Program-made: the position numbers and the translations under genes
Notes under the pieces: model-generated
The model's input: the letters and a program-made list of their open reading frames with translations, nothing else
The model's database searches: none
What the model was told of the DNA's origin: nothing
From: Nereocystis luetkeana
Lineage: Eukaryota > Sar > Phaeophyceae > Laminariales > Laminariaceae
NCBI GenBank assembly: GCA_031213475.1
Contig: JARUPZ010000005.1
Location: 4,131,732 to 4,195,731 of the forward strand
Reading direction: 5' to 3'
DNA: 64,000 nucleotides
Shown: positions 54,093-64,000 of the stretch, piece by piece
Numbering within the stretch: the first letter of the stretch is position 1
How the letters are laid out: each line of letters begins with the position of its first letter

Positions 54093-55272
54093 CTACAGCA
54101 GAGACAGGTTGTGCGTGTATATACGGCGGTCTCTCTTCCTCAACCCTCTCTCCCTCTCTCGTGCAAAAGCAGAGTGCAGCAGCGGTGCAGCAGGGGACTC
54201 TATGGGAAGAACCCTTTCCGCCAACACGGCTGGCCGAGCAAGTGATGTGAGCGTGGCCCGAAGAAGATGCTCAGGTAGAGGTGGCAAGTGTCCTGTTGAG
54301 AAGTTGAAAGCGTTGGGAATGGGAGTTGTGTGCCGATGCGATGTGCTGCCCGATCTTGTTGAGATTTCATGCCACTATGTCCGTAAATGTAAAGACCGTT
54401 TGTATATTAATAATGTCATAAGCAGGTTCTTACATTTGGGGACGAAGGGTCTGTTATGACGCCTCACTCGTTTTGATTCGTCAATAGTTGTGCCGATTTT
54501 TTTAAATCGACAAGCCCCCTATATCCCATCAAAGTAACGCAACACTTATTGAATGTAAACCCACGAGAAATTTGAATTTTAGAAAAATTGAAATTTATCG
54601 ATTCAAACCACCAGACTTCGTAAAAACAGTGGTCTATCTTCAGGGCAGACGCGCGCCACCGAGGGGCTTTGTTCAGGATGAGACGCACCCGGGATTTGTG
54701 CATGAGGTGTGCATGAGAAGTATCTCGAATGCCCCGGGTCTGTGCATTTGTTGCATGAGATGAAATGCTAAATTCTTCCAAGTGTTGCGTAAATCCGATA
54801 CTCGTAGCTTGCAGCTTCTTGAGTCTGAGCAACGTAGCAAGCACTTGTGAGACCGCTCAGCCGAGGACAGTCATGCTGGCATGAGCCATGATGCGTACAT
54901 AGTACGTTGCGCATGCGTACAGTTACTTGGCCCGTGTAAGGTCTCTCACTGTATGCGGTTCGCGCCGTAGTGCTGTAGCCACGCATGGTATTGTAGTGCC
55001 GCGGGTTGTACTGCTGTAGGTTGTATCGTGTCATACTCGTATTGTGCGAGCGAGTGCTATGCACCAGGTGGTGGGGTATCATACGTAGTTGTTACTATTA
55101 ATACGAGTATACGAGTACGAGTATGTGTAAGATGTAAGAAGGGTGTGTTCTTGCTACCCGTCGACACCCAGCACGACTATTAATAGTGTCCGTGCCGATT
55201 CTTTCATGCTAGAGATATACAAGCTGTGTGGTCACAAAACCACGACACAGCGACACTACATTGTTATGCGGT
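54093..55272. other. No gene confidently recognised
   Basis: Mixed sequence with GTACGAGTA-type words near 55100. Further 5' exons of the minus-strand gene would be expected here or further right but were not found. Confidence 0.4.
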
Positions 55273-55690
55273 AAGTGTTAGGAGGCTTATATTGGGTAGG
55301 CGACTGGTTGACCTTTTACCTGTAGCTCAACGGACTAAGACCGTAACCCTTTTAGAACCGCAGCCCCGTTTTGGGGATAAATCACTCAAATTTCAACTAG
55401 TTTCCCCAACACGGGACTGCGGTTCTAAATGGGTTAACAAATGGCGACGACGGCAGAACATGGGTCCTTGGTCGTGACTTCGAATCTCACGTCCACCATG
55501 AAATCGTGAGTTTCCTCATGTCAAGAATCTGAAAAATGCTTCTGGATCCCCAGAAATTGGAACTGCGTGTGGTGGCGCGTCGGCCCGTAAAATCCGGTCC
55601 GTTCCAGGGGGGGAGAGTGTTATGAGGCTTAGATTGGGTAGGCGATTGATTAACCTTTTACCTTCAGCCCTACGGACTGAGACCTTAACA
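55273..55690. repeat. Direct repeat pair, possible solo or nested LTR ends
   Basis: TGTTAGGAGGCTTATATTGGG at 55273 and TGTTATGAGGCTTAGATTGGG at 55619 begin two related stretches of about 65 bp. Each starts TGTTA; the second follows a purine tract AGGGGGGGAGAG. This could be two LTR starts around a small internal region, or a local duplication. The first copy is interrupted by a family B MITE at 55347. Confidence 0.4.
55347..55433. mobile_element. piggyBac-like MITE, family B
   Basis: GTAA then CCCTTTTAGAACCGCAGCCC on the left; the right end ATGGG is followed by TTAA (55434-55437). Confidence 0.75.
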
Positions 55691-55734
55691 TAATGTAGCC
55701 AATGCCAGGAAAAAACCAGCAAGAGCAACAACAC

Positions 55735-56300
55735 ACACAGGGAATTACGGCGTCCCAAATACGAAATCCCAGTGTTTCTCAAAACTCTCTCTGCCAACAG
55801 CCTTCGCGAGGATGTTGGCATGTTGGTCCTCCGTCCGGAGATACTTCACCGATAAGTCTCCCGTCCCCACCAACTGGCGCAGAAAGTGGTACCGTACGTC
55901 GATGTGCTTACCGTTTGACGAGCTCAGGGTTTTTTTTACCAAGACCTTTTCTTGTACACCCGCCAAAAACTTCCTGAACGCATCTGCCGCATCCGATTTG
56001 TCCTTCAAACAAGTATACCCACGCGTGGCGGGAGAAGTCATCCCTGACTCGCATGACTTACCGCGCACCCAACAGAGAAGAGGTTCTCTTTGGCCCACTC
56101 AAGTCATCCAAGAGTCGCCCCAACTTCTATGACGCTCGAGTCCTCGTGCGGCTGGGTACATGCTTCCGGTATCCTTTCGCCATTGAGCAGCGAGTGCAAG
56201 GTCTTAGTTCCCTAACAGTACCACACCAAGTGACTCTGAGGTCTCTTTCAGCACTAATTGGTTCGAGTGACCATACACACAGTGAGAAACATTGATGTTG
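55735..56300 (-). mobile_element. Ty1/copia-type retrotransposon fragment with internal deletion
   Basis: On the minus strand, an integrase-core piece (KDKSDAADAFRKFLAGVQ) is followed within about 20 codons, in the same open frame, by the RNase H end (KHIDVRYHFLRQLVG, then YLRTEDQHANILAKAVGRES and FEKH). In intact copia Pol these blocks are separated by the rest of integrase and the whole reverse transcriptase, so a large internal deletion has fused them. The 5' part continues, frameshifted, to about 56300. Confidence 0.8.
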
Positions 56301-56449
56301 GCTGGCGGGGGCTGCTACCGGAGGCAAGCACGGGAAACGCCAGGGGGAAATCACAGGCAGATCCTACACAGTCCTCAGGGGGGTTGGAGGCCAAACACGG
56401 GAACGGCACATAGCCGTCGTCTGGCTCTATTCTTCAACACCCTTTTTAG

Positions 56450-56545
56450 TCTCTCCCTCCCTCCCTCCCTCCCTCCCTCATCTCCCCCCCCCCCCCTCCC
56501 TCCCTCCCTCCCTCACCCCCCCCCCCCCCCCGCGCGCCTGGCCCC
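56450..56545. repeat. C-rich tract (CCCT)n / poly-C
   Basis: CCCTCCCT repeats passing into two poly-C runs, ending near CCGCGCGCC. It could act as the pyrimidine tract of a plus-strand acceptor, but no certain exon follows. Confidence 0.85.
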
Positions 56546-56946
56546 TCCCCCTCTCTCCCGTTCCTTCGGCAATTTCGCGGCCACGCTCACCAGAGGAGAA
56601 GCGGGCATCGAGGGGAGCGAGAGGTGCTGCTCAAGGCCAGGTTGGTTTCGTGGTTTCTTCTTTCTCTTTTGAATAGCGTCACTTTTTTTAAGTAATTTGT
56701 CAAATAATTAGTTTTGCCGATTTATCGATTTATCGTTTCATCTCTTTTTTTCCATTAAGAACCATGCTGTCAACAAAGTCGCTCTTGTTTCTGAGTTATG
56801 TTCACTTTTATGAAAGGCTAGCTCAATATATGAAATACTATGTGCCTTCCCCACTAACCGATTTTGAGACCAACGTTTAAAAACGCAACCCGACGACCAT
56901 TGCCCATCGGCCAAGTACATAAAAATAAAAATAAATATAATGCAAA

Positions 56947-57003
56947 CGGGATTATGGCCGGATGGATAGATGGATGGATGGATGGATGCATGCATGGAGG
57001 GAT
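56947..57003. repeat. (GGAT)n microsatellite
   Basis: Short GGATGGAT array within AT-rich sequence. Confidence 0.85.
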
Positions 57004-57388
57004 TTGTATATGCGATTTGTATATGCATGCATGTACAAGTAAGTGGGAAAGCATGAGCGACGGTCAATCCCTAAAGGGATGAGACACGGAAATCAAGTGT
57101 GGTGATTCCTTCCCTGCCCCTCCGCCTACCCCCCCTCCATCGTCCCTTCCCCTACCTCCTTTCATCCCCCCCCCCCCCCACCAGCCCCTCCCCCCCCCTC
57201 CCTTCTTTGCGATTTATCCCTATCTCTCGCTTACTGTCGGAACCCCCCTCCCCCCGCTCCCTCCACCGCACCCCCCTTCCCCCCTGGAATTGCCTCGCCT
57301 TGCCTCCCTCGCCCAACGCCTTTGGTCCCGCGGAAACCAAAGGTTGACAGCCGAAGTCTCCCTCCTCTCCCTTTTCCTCTTTTTAAAG

Positions 57389-57640
57389 GGCGACCAAAGA
57401 CCACTACCGCCGCCTGGGGGGGGGGACTAAGGCTGGAGCTTAAGGCCGGGGCTCAGGGGAAGGCGGTAAAGGGGAGGGGGGAGGGGGTGGAGGCGCCGGT
57501 TAAGGCGACGCGGAAACCGAGCAGGGTGATGCGGCGGGCGGGCGACGAGCTGACGGCCGTGGTGGAATCGACGGAGGGCATTATCTGTCGATACGATTAG
57601 GTTCGGGTTTCACCTGCACGTCAAGGACCACAACTTGCAG
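57389..57640 (+). CDS. Coding-like island, possible exon with frameshift
   Basis: After TTTTTAAAG on plus, one frame reads to AGDELTAVVESTEGIICRYD and a TAG stop at 57598. A second frame from about 57570 reads SVDTIRFGFHLHVKDHNLQ up to a donor TTGCAG|GTGGGG at 57640. The two parts would join with a one-base shift, so either an indel or sequencing error lies near 57570-57590, or one part is spurious. No domain named. Confidence 0.3.
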
Positions 57641-57645
57641 GTGGG

Positions 57646-57672
57646 GATGGGGGGGTGGGGGGGGGGGGGGGG
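57646..57672. repeat. Poly-G (minus: poly-C) tail of LINE A
   Basis: G-rich tract directly adjoining the 3' end of the LINE A copy at 57673, equivalent to its C tail on the minus strand. Confidence 0.8.
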
Positions 57673-58165
57673 AGGGGCACTCATTTGTTGCTTGCCTTAG
57701 TCATTTGACCATTGACCACGCATCCCTTTCGAGACGGAGCACCATTCCTACTCCTAATAGAGACACCTCCAACAATTAGGCGCTCATTACGTTGTTTCCA
57801 TATATTACATAGTTTTTTTTTGCTGATCGTATCCCCTTCCTGTTTGGCCGCCTGTGGCCACTATCTATCTCCTAGGATAGCGATCGTTTTCTCGCTGCTA
57901 TCTAGTGTGTCAAACTCCTCCATGTCACATTCGTCTATTTCCCTCATCTCCTCTTCCAACACATCCCGTTCCTCCTTGTATATTTCACATTCTCCTACTA
58001 TGTGAGTTCTACGCTCTATTGCTTTGCCACACGGGCACATCTGTGCATCTATTTCCTCCTCCTCCCGGCTACTGGTAATACCTCTTTCTTCTTTCTGGCA
58101 GGTCCAGCCAGGTCACCTGCACGAAAACGCATCTTCAGCATTTTCGCGAAGTCCATTGGGCCGTG
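57673..58165 (-). mobile_element. LINE A 3' end, nearly intact C-terminal frame
   Basis: The minus strand gives the ORF end: DAQMCPCGKAIERRTHIVGE (a Cys/His motif), DVLEEEMREIDECDMEEFD, KTIAILGD, then a stop in place of an Arg/Trp codon, WPQAAKQEGD and GAPSRKGCVVNGQMTKASNK, stop. After the ORF end come about 10 bp and a C tract. This is the best preserved 3' end of LINE A in the window and defines the units seen at 38175-38640. Confidence 0.85.
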
Positions 58166-58678
58166 CAGATACGGGGGGGGGAGGAGAAGGGAGGGTAAGG
58201 GGTAAAGGGAGGGGGGTTGATAAGGGAGGAGGATGAAGGTTTTGGTGGTGATGGTTCGCGGAGAGGGATGGAGGGGGGGAGGGGGAGGCTGGGGTTAGGG
58301 AGGCGAAAAGGGAGGCTGGGGCTTGGGAAAGAGGGATACGGGGGGGATACATGAGAGGGGGACGATGCCGCTTTGCCAGGCGGAGCAGGATCAATTTGCA
58401 AACATAATTTCTAGTCTATGGAGAAGTTGGCCTTCGACGGCGGATCGCCATCGCGACGCTTTCGCTGTATTGCTCAATCGTATTTCACCCTTGCACTGAA
58501 AGGACCAAATTTTATCAGAAAGATAGAAAAAAGAAATAATTACATGTTTTTTCTTGTGGTGTCTACTTGCCTGTCTGCTTTTTTGGTCTGCTTGTCTGTC
58601 TGTGTATGTACTTCGAGTATCTGTCTATCTGTCTTCTGAATTTGTACCTGCCTCTGTCCCTATCTATCTGTCTGCCTC

Positions 58679-58711
<33 letters not shown>

Positions 58712-58795
58712 CCTGTCTGTCTGTCCGTCTGTATGTCTGCCTGTATCTCCCTCTACGCCCTCGCCGTCCACGTGTCTTCACGTTTCAAGTCGCTT
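58166..58795. other. Low-complexity and spacer, no gene accepted
   Basis: G-rich sequence (58170-58360), then a (TCTG)n/(CTGT)n array at 58565-58740. Confidence 0.6.
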
Positions 58796-58924
58796 TTAAT
58801 CCATCCTCTGCAGGACCCATCTCAATGAACGATTGCGATCTGCGGCGATACGCTCGAGAGAGTGTTGGGACAGGTCCATCAAGATGTTCGGGATGTAGAG
58901 CCTCATCTCCCCCCATAATATAAA
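58796..58924 (-). CDS. Terminal exon of an unidentified gene
   Basis: Forty-two codons and a TAA stop, phase 0, after acceptor GCTTGTGCAG. It reads FILWGEMRLYIPNILMDLSQ, HSLERIAADRN, RSLRWVLQRMD: amphipathic helices typical of a folded protein, with no low complexity. A possible upstream donor GGCGG|GTAGGG lies 86 bp away (about 59009), an intron length like the 86-bp intron at 21289, but its exon was not resolved. No family recognised. A competing frame (MGQYPHSHEAKLK...) covers the same region but has no splice support. Confidence 0.5.
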   Translation of the reverse strand, partial: FILWGEMRLYIPNILMDLSQHSLERIAADRNRSLRWVLQRMD

Positions 58925-59009
58925 CTGCACAAGCTCTGAACGGCAACGTTCGGAAAACATCCTTTAGCTTCGCTTCGTGGGAATGTGGATACTGTCCCAT
59001 ATCCCCTAC

Positions 59010-60526
59010 CCGCCTCCTCCAACAGCACGCAGCTCTAGGATTTATCCGGCACTAGCTGTAGGGATGCCTGGCAGTACGTGGAACACCCGTCGCACGCAAC
59101 TGTCAACTCGACGGAAGGAGTTATGTTTTTATGGGACCCCCCCCCTCCTCTGACAGCAGTAACGCCCGGATTTATGGCACTACAGGGGCGCCTGACAATA
59201 TCCGGGAAACCCTTCGGGCTTAGTTGGCAGATGAACGGAGTTCCATGTTTTCCTTCTTTTTTGTTTCTCGGGGTGCTCTTGTTGTATCGGCGATCGGGAG
59301 GAACTGGAGATTTGACACTCCGCTGGGTGACCCCTAGTTTGTTTCCCGCGGTGCGTTTCTCTTGGAAACCCATCCCATTCCGATTTTTTTATCAACCGCA
59401 ACCCGCTGCCCTCTGTCCCGCCTGGGATTTCAAAGACTGGTTTAAGCGATCGATCTACTTTTTTGGCATTTCTCTCCGGGTATACTCAACATATAAAGCT
59501 CAATATAAGTAGACATTTTTCCCCACAGAATTGCACCCACGTTTGGGGAGAAAGTTCTAGAGTTGATAGTGGCGGGCGCATTTTGCTGTATTAGCCAAAT
59601 AGCCAAATATAGCAAACACTAGAAAAAACACACACAATCTTAGAAAAAAAAACAGAATGCGAAAAAAGGCTCTTTGTGCGACATATTAGCGGTAGTTTCC
59701 CATCGCGGAATAACTAACGTTACGTAGCTAAGAGAAGAAGGTGGGTATCGCGTGATTGATTAAGCGCCGCTTGAGCGACCAAACTTCGATGACGTTATTT
59801 GTGGAACTTGATGCTGACCTACGTAGCGCTTCAAAACAAAAATCAAGCAACGCATGCAAATAAATTCCGGTACAGGAGGGGAGGGGAAATGATACTTATG
59901 TCCTGTGTGGCCACGGCTTGGCTTGTTCAGCGTGTACGTGGGGTCTAGTTTCCATGGCATGAAAACCAGGGGAGAGGCGGGGGCTGCTCTGCCCCACACC
60001 CCCTGCGTCTGTACGCCGCCCCTGTTAATAGCATGGGTGAGTACGGTACGTACGTATTTGGCATACTGAAGTATGGCGTGATTTCTTTTTACAATCATCA
60101 TGTTTGCCGTCACCGACATCTCGAGGCGAAAGCGAACAGCTGGAACGTCAACGATAACGACGGCAATAACAGCAGCAACACCAACGCCACAATCACCACA
60201 ACAACTACAATAACGCACAGTAGACGGCCACTTCAACAAGCCACTATACAGGGGCCCTGCACTTCGCTGCACCCTTAATCGCAGGCGGCACGCATCTCAT
60301 CCAGGCAATATGATCTCTGCGTGGCGGTCTACTATTATTACTAGTTGTGACCCGTCAAAAGCCATCGTCAGGACTAATATACTATTTTTAGCGTGGGGGG
60401 TTCCTTGACGGCTGTCCGTGAAGGGGCGAGAGCACCGCCAACCGCAACATTCGCTTTCAGGGGCCCGAGCAGCGCTCGTAACGGAAAGAGGGGGGAAGAG
60501 GAGGGGGGGGGGAGAGGATTGCAGTG
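59010..60526. other. No gene confidently recognised
   Basis: Upstream exons of the 58.8-kb gene may lie here. A short plus-strand stretch near 60230-60280 (HYTGALHFAAPLIAGG) is faintly ankyrin-like but too short to call. Confidence 0.4.
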
Positions 60527-60556
60527 ATGTCATGCATGGCCGTAGTCGTATGGCAC
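60527..60556 (-). mobile_element. C-SINE 3'-end remnant
   Basis: About 30 bp (CATGCATGGCCGTAGTCGTA) of the C-SINE 3' region next to a G tract at 60487-60511 (C tract on its own strand). Heavily 5'-truncated. Confidence 0.5.
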
Positions 60557-60559
60557 GGG

Positions 60560-63508
60560 AAGAGGGAAAGGGAGAGGCGGTATATCGGAGGGCGAGGAGA
60601 AGGGGGGGGGGTGGGTGGGATGGTGGGGCATCATACAGAGTACCTGCACTTTTGGACGCATACCAGAGGTACCTGGCAGTAGGCACACAACGTATTTAAA
60701 ATACGTTCGTACGCACGTAGGACGAACAAAAATGGGTGCCTTTCTTCTTGACCAACTTCCGCGGCTTGATTTCGAGCCATGTTCGACTCGACCTATATAT
60801 ACCTGTTGTTGTCCTTGCACTTGTACTATACCCACACGTCTTGCTGCTATTATAGGAATATACTCCTTATACTAATAATAATACGCGTACCAGGTATACC
60901 AGGTATCTACTACTACTGGTACCAGGGTCGTGGGTATGTTTTTTTTGCGAACGAGCGGCCGATGTGTTACGCTTCTTTAATAATAATGTTGATGGAGCTC
61001 TCGGCATAATAAATAAAACCGGTATACAAACCGGTATAATATATATATGCGACGACGCGTGATGTGTACGTAATTTATGCAGTAGGAACCGGGGAGGTGC
61101 TGTTAATCCAATAGGGATACCTGGTGTTTTTTTTTTTTTTTTGGGGGGGGGGGCGGCTGAAGAGACCGCACAAAGCTCTTCCATGTACATGCGTATACAG
61201 CACAGAGTAAAACTATTATATAAATAGTTCGGACGTATACGTATACGTACGTATTCTGCGTGGTCCGTGTGTAATTCTACCACACACCCACAACATACAT
61301 GCACGGGTTGGTTGTAGCCTTGCAATCAATTGATTCCCGCTGGCAGACAGAAACAGGCAGGCACACCGGGACCTATAACGTTCTTGAAAAAAACTTATAT
61401 ATTAGGTGCTACTCGTAGCGCCACAGCGGAGCCGTGGCCGTACCGCTCGTGGGTACGTACGATATGAAAAGCAAGAAGAGGGGATATTTCATGTACACAC
61501 CCCGGGTTTCCAATATATATATATGCTTATTTATTTATTTATTCTATTTTCTCGCGGAAAAAACTGAGACCCCAACCAAGGAGGTGCCATTCTCTTATTC
61601 ACATACAGAACAAAGCAGAGTTCTTCTTGTTCTAAAGATCGGCATCGAGCGTTGTTCCAGAACGAGATGGCCATCATGCCTGCGAGTTCAGTCTTGGACT
61701 CCCGGGCAAAGGGCGCCCGCCAACGCAGTAAGGTGAGCCAAGCGTGGCATGCGTTTGCCCGCTGAGGAGAGCGGCGCCATGTATGTGTCCCCGCTCTGTC
61801 GCCAAATTCAGTTCGAACCGGCGGGGAGATACCTGTGTCCAAGCTGCAAGAAGAAGAGGAGAAAGTATTGTTTCTTGATCGGTTTTTTATGATACTCGTA
61901 CGTAAAACAGCAAAATAAAAGTAGCTCCCAGGCATGCGTCGACTTCGCATGCATAATATATATGGTGTTGCTTGCCTTGCGCATTCTGATATTATGCGAC
62001 CCACGTTTCCGCACGGACCCCCCGTACATACAACACTACTGGAGTACGTAGGGACCCTTTCCTTTGCTGCACCCATCACACTGCAAAGCGCCCGCGCACC
62101 TCCTCCTCGTGTGTTCGAAAGCAACCAGCAACAACGCTCTCGCGTCGTAGGCAAAAAGCGCACACAGACAGACGAAACAAATAAAATCGAGGCAAGAATC
62201 TCACTCACAGAATTACTGAGCAACAACACGTAAAACGAACGCCCAATTTTAGAGACGAAAAACAGTATACAGCAAACAACCCCAAGCCCGCTTTGGCTCC
62301 CCTTGACATTTGAGGCATACCTGGTACCTGGTATCTATCTTCATCCGCGATCACGAGGAGGCCTCCCTCTACAGCGCAGTAGCCCTTCATTCAATTTAAT
62401 TGAGCTGGTCCGCGGCAAGCAGGTCACTGGCGCCGTCAGATGCCGAGATTATCTGCCTTCGTTTTTTGTTTCCTTTTGCCCCTGGGTTCGTATAATAAAC
62501 GAAAGTGCCTTCTGGTCACAGCCGTCAGCCATTATGCCGGCCACAATTGCAAGGGCTTTGACAGGTCGTGTCACGAGACACGGGTAGGATCGATTTGATA
62601 TACTCGTACGATCCAGCTTTTTGTACCATACACTCTTTTTTCGTTTTACAATTTTATACAAGACAGGTTTTAGATACCCTGGTACTGCTGTAGTATACTT
62701 TCACTCGAAAAGCTTCCGTCGCCTGTGTACGATGTGTGTGTGTGTTCTGTCTTTCTATCCGTCGGCATCCAGCACAACCAGTGTCCGTGCCGATTCTACA
62801 ATCAAATTCTAAAATTTCTTGTGCTAGTTCTGTGGCCACAAAACTGCGCCACAGAGATACTATTAATACTATTAATACTACTACTACTACTGCTGTACAT
62901 TGTTATGCGGTAAAGCAGAGTGGACGACGCCATGCCTACCGTATTATACTGGTACATGTCACTCACACCCGTAGTCACCTGATTTTACCTCGAGGCACGT
63001 TCGTACGTGCCTGGTTTCAGAGGTATTATCTGTTTTACGTACAGGTACTGTATACGCGTATTATTGTGTGTTGCAAGTAATAATAGAGTTTGTTGTACCC
63101 CGACAGACAGGTACCCGGACTTTGTCAGATCCATTCATTACTCGTACCAGTGGCCGGGAACCCGTTTCGTAAGGCACTCATACCCGGGTAGTGTGGGTAT
63201 ATACGTATATATATACTCGGTTAGTGCGGGTACTCGGGTACCCGGACAACTTATAATACAGAGAGTTGCTTGCGGATGTGCACACAGAAAAGAGCGGATA
63301 AAAAAGGTACTTGGTACAGCTTCTAAGCAGTAGTACGTACGTGGGAAAAAACTGCCGTATGGATCTTGTGGCGATGTGGTGATACGATCTCCATGTATCT
63401 TGTGTCCGCTGTCTCCTCTCCTCCAGGAAATATTTTTTTCAGACGGTTTCCCAGTGGGTTTCCCCTTGTTCATGAAATATGTCTTGTTTCTTGGGCGTAT
63501 GACATGCC
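60560..63508. other. No gene confidently recognised
   Basis: Contains several TACCAGGTA/TACCTGGTA words (60888-60905, 61110, 62319), a poly-T/poly-G junction (61125-61152) and a coding-like GC island at about 61630-61830 that is open on both strands and could not be resolved. Repeats of TACCCGGG occur at 63180-63250. Confidence 0.4.
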
Positions 63509-63512
63509 TTAA

Positions 63513-63601
63513 TCCCTTTAGAACCGCAGTCCCGTTTTGGGGACAAAGTACTTGGAATTTGACTGGTTTGTCCCCACAACGGGACTGCGGTTCTAAAAGG
63601 G
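63513..63601. mobile_element. piggyBac-like MITE, family B (tandem pair, left)
   Basis: Left flank TTAA (63509-63512), ends TCCCTTTAGAACCGCAGTCC and its complement. The right flank TTAA (63602-63605) is shared with the next copy. Confidence 0.85.
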
Positions 63602-63605
63602 TTAA

Positions 63606-63694
63606 CCCTTTTAGTACTGCAGTCCTATTTTGGGGACAAACCACTCAAACTTCAAGTATCTTGTCCCCAAAACGGGACTGCGGTCAGAAAAGGG
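63606..63694. mobile_element. piggyBac-like MITE, family B (tandem pair, right)
   Basis: Begins CCCTTTTAGTACTGCAGTCC straight after the shared TTAA. The right end AAAAGGG is followed by CTCAA. Confidence 0.8.
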
Positions 63695-64000
63695 CTCAAC
63701 ACTTTTTAACGATATGTGATATCAGTATGTCATATCTCCAGTCTACGGGCAGGGCGTGTACTACCCGACGGGTATACTTGGACCCGGCGATTTACGTGTC
63801 CCCCGATGAGATATCCCTCACCATACCTCCTACTGTACTTATATTTATGTACAGTAGAAACCCCGTGAAATATCTCAGAAAAAACTGTCAAGAGTGTCAA
63901 AACACGCACAGCAGTGTACAAGAACTCGGGTACCAGGATACCCGGCGGTTTACTCGTCCCCGTTGCGATTTCCCTCACCATACAGTTCGTGGGCGCAGTA
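63695..64000. other. No gene recognised
   Basis: Two related stretches (about 63755-63830 and 63925-64000), with TACCCGG near their start and GATATCCCTCACCATAC or GATTTCCCTCACCATAC near their end, suggest a local duplication of about 170 bp. Confidence 0.5.

Noticed and set aside
53848..54459. 203-codon plus-strand open frame
   Set aside because: It overlaps, antisense, the better supported minus-strand exon at 53857-54092 and shows no motif.
59760..60272. 170-codon minus-strand frame
   Set aside because: Composition is irregular and no domain or splice boundary supports it.
61531..62229. 232-codon minus-strand frame
   Set aside because: All frames on both strands are partly open in this GC-rich island and no single exon model is favoured.

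Overview
The window looks like nuclear DNA from a multicellular eukaryote with small exons, long GT-AG introns and a heavy load of retroelements and MITEs. Short exons with secretory signals, polypyrimidine acceptors, a glycoside hydrolase family 1 (GH1) gene and the element spectrum would fit a brown alga or another stramenopile. That placement is an inference; no rRNA, organelle or lineage-diagnostic gene is present. Nothing bacterial (operons, Shine-Dalgarno sites, CRISPR) is seen.

Layout. (1) 1-20.7 kb: the 5' part of a minus-strand GH1 beta-glucosidase-like gene. Four phase-compatible exons (20691-20488, 9000-8879, 3678-3477, 2937-2842) are separated by introns of about 11.5, 5.2 and 0.5 kb, and the gene runs off the left edge. 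Its introns are packed with nested elements: TA-flanked MITEs, TTAA-flanked piggyBac-like MITEs, an 887-bp Mutator-like element with a perfect 9-bp target duplication, a 2.5-kb composite repeat, two LINE copies, a tRNA-derived SINE and a long foldback. (2) About 20.7-21.5 kb: a probable bidirectional promoter and a divergent two-exon gene for a small secreted Cys-containing protein. (3) 21.9-22.8 kb: a LINE fragment. (4) 25.6-29.5 kb: a plus-strand multi-exon gene ending in a C3HC4 RING finger. (5) 27.5-42 kb: almost only repeats, including composite repeats, a GC-rich minisatellite, homopolymer C/G tracts, tandem trains of retroelement 3' ends and a satellite of about 185 bp. (6) 42.6-49.8 kb, perhaps from 54.1 kb: a minus-strand gene of at least nine phase-compatible exons, about 876 codons with stop, encoding a protein of unknown family with basic and acidic low-complexity tracts. 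(7) 51-64 kb: MITEs, SINEs, a deleted Ty1/copia fragment, a LINE 3' end, one convincing terminal exon at 58.8 kb and scattered coding-like islands.

The most unusual structural signal is a set of retroelements whose 3' ends run into poly-C. A LINE and a non-autonomous partner end alike (TAC followed by C's) and sit head to tail in the same orientation separated only by C tracts (10.5-13.4 kb, 35.7-36.2 kb, 38.2-38.7 kb). This suggests target-primed insertion into the poly-C tails of earlier copies. Other notable signals are a large excess of the word TACCAGGTA/TACCTGGTA and a duplicated copy of the splice donor region of GH1 exon 1. All exon calls are hand-made from splice signals, reading phase and protein plausibility; no database search or transcript was available.
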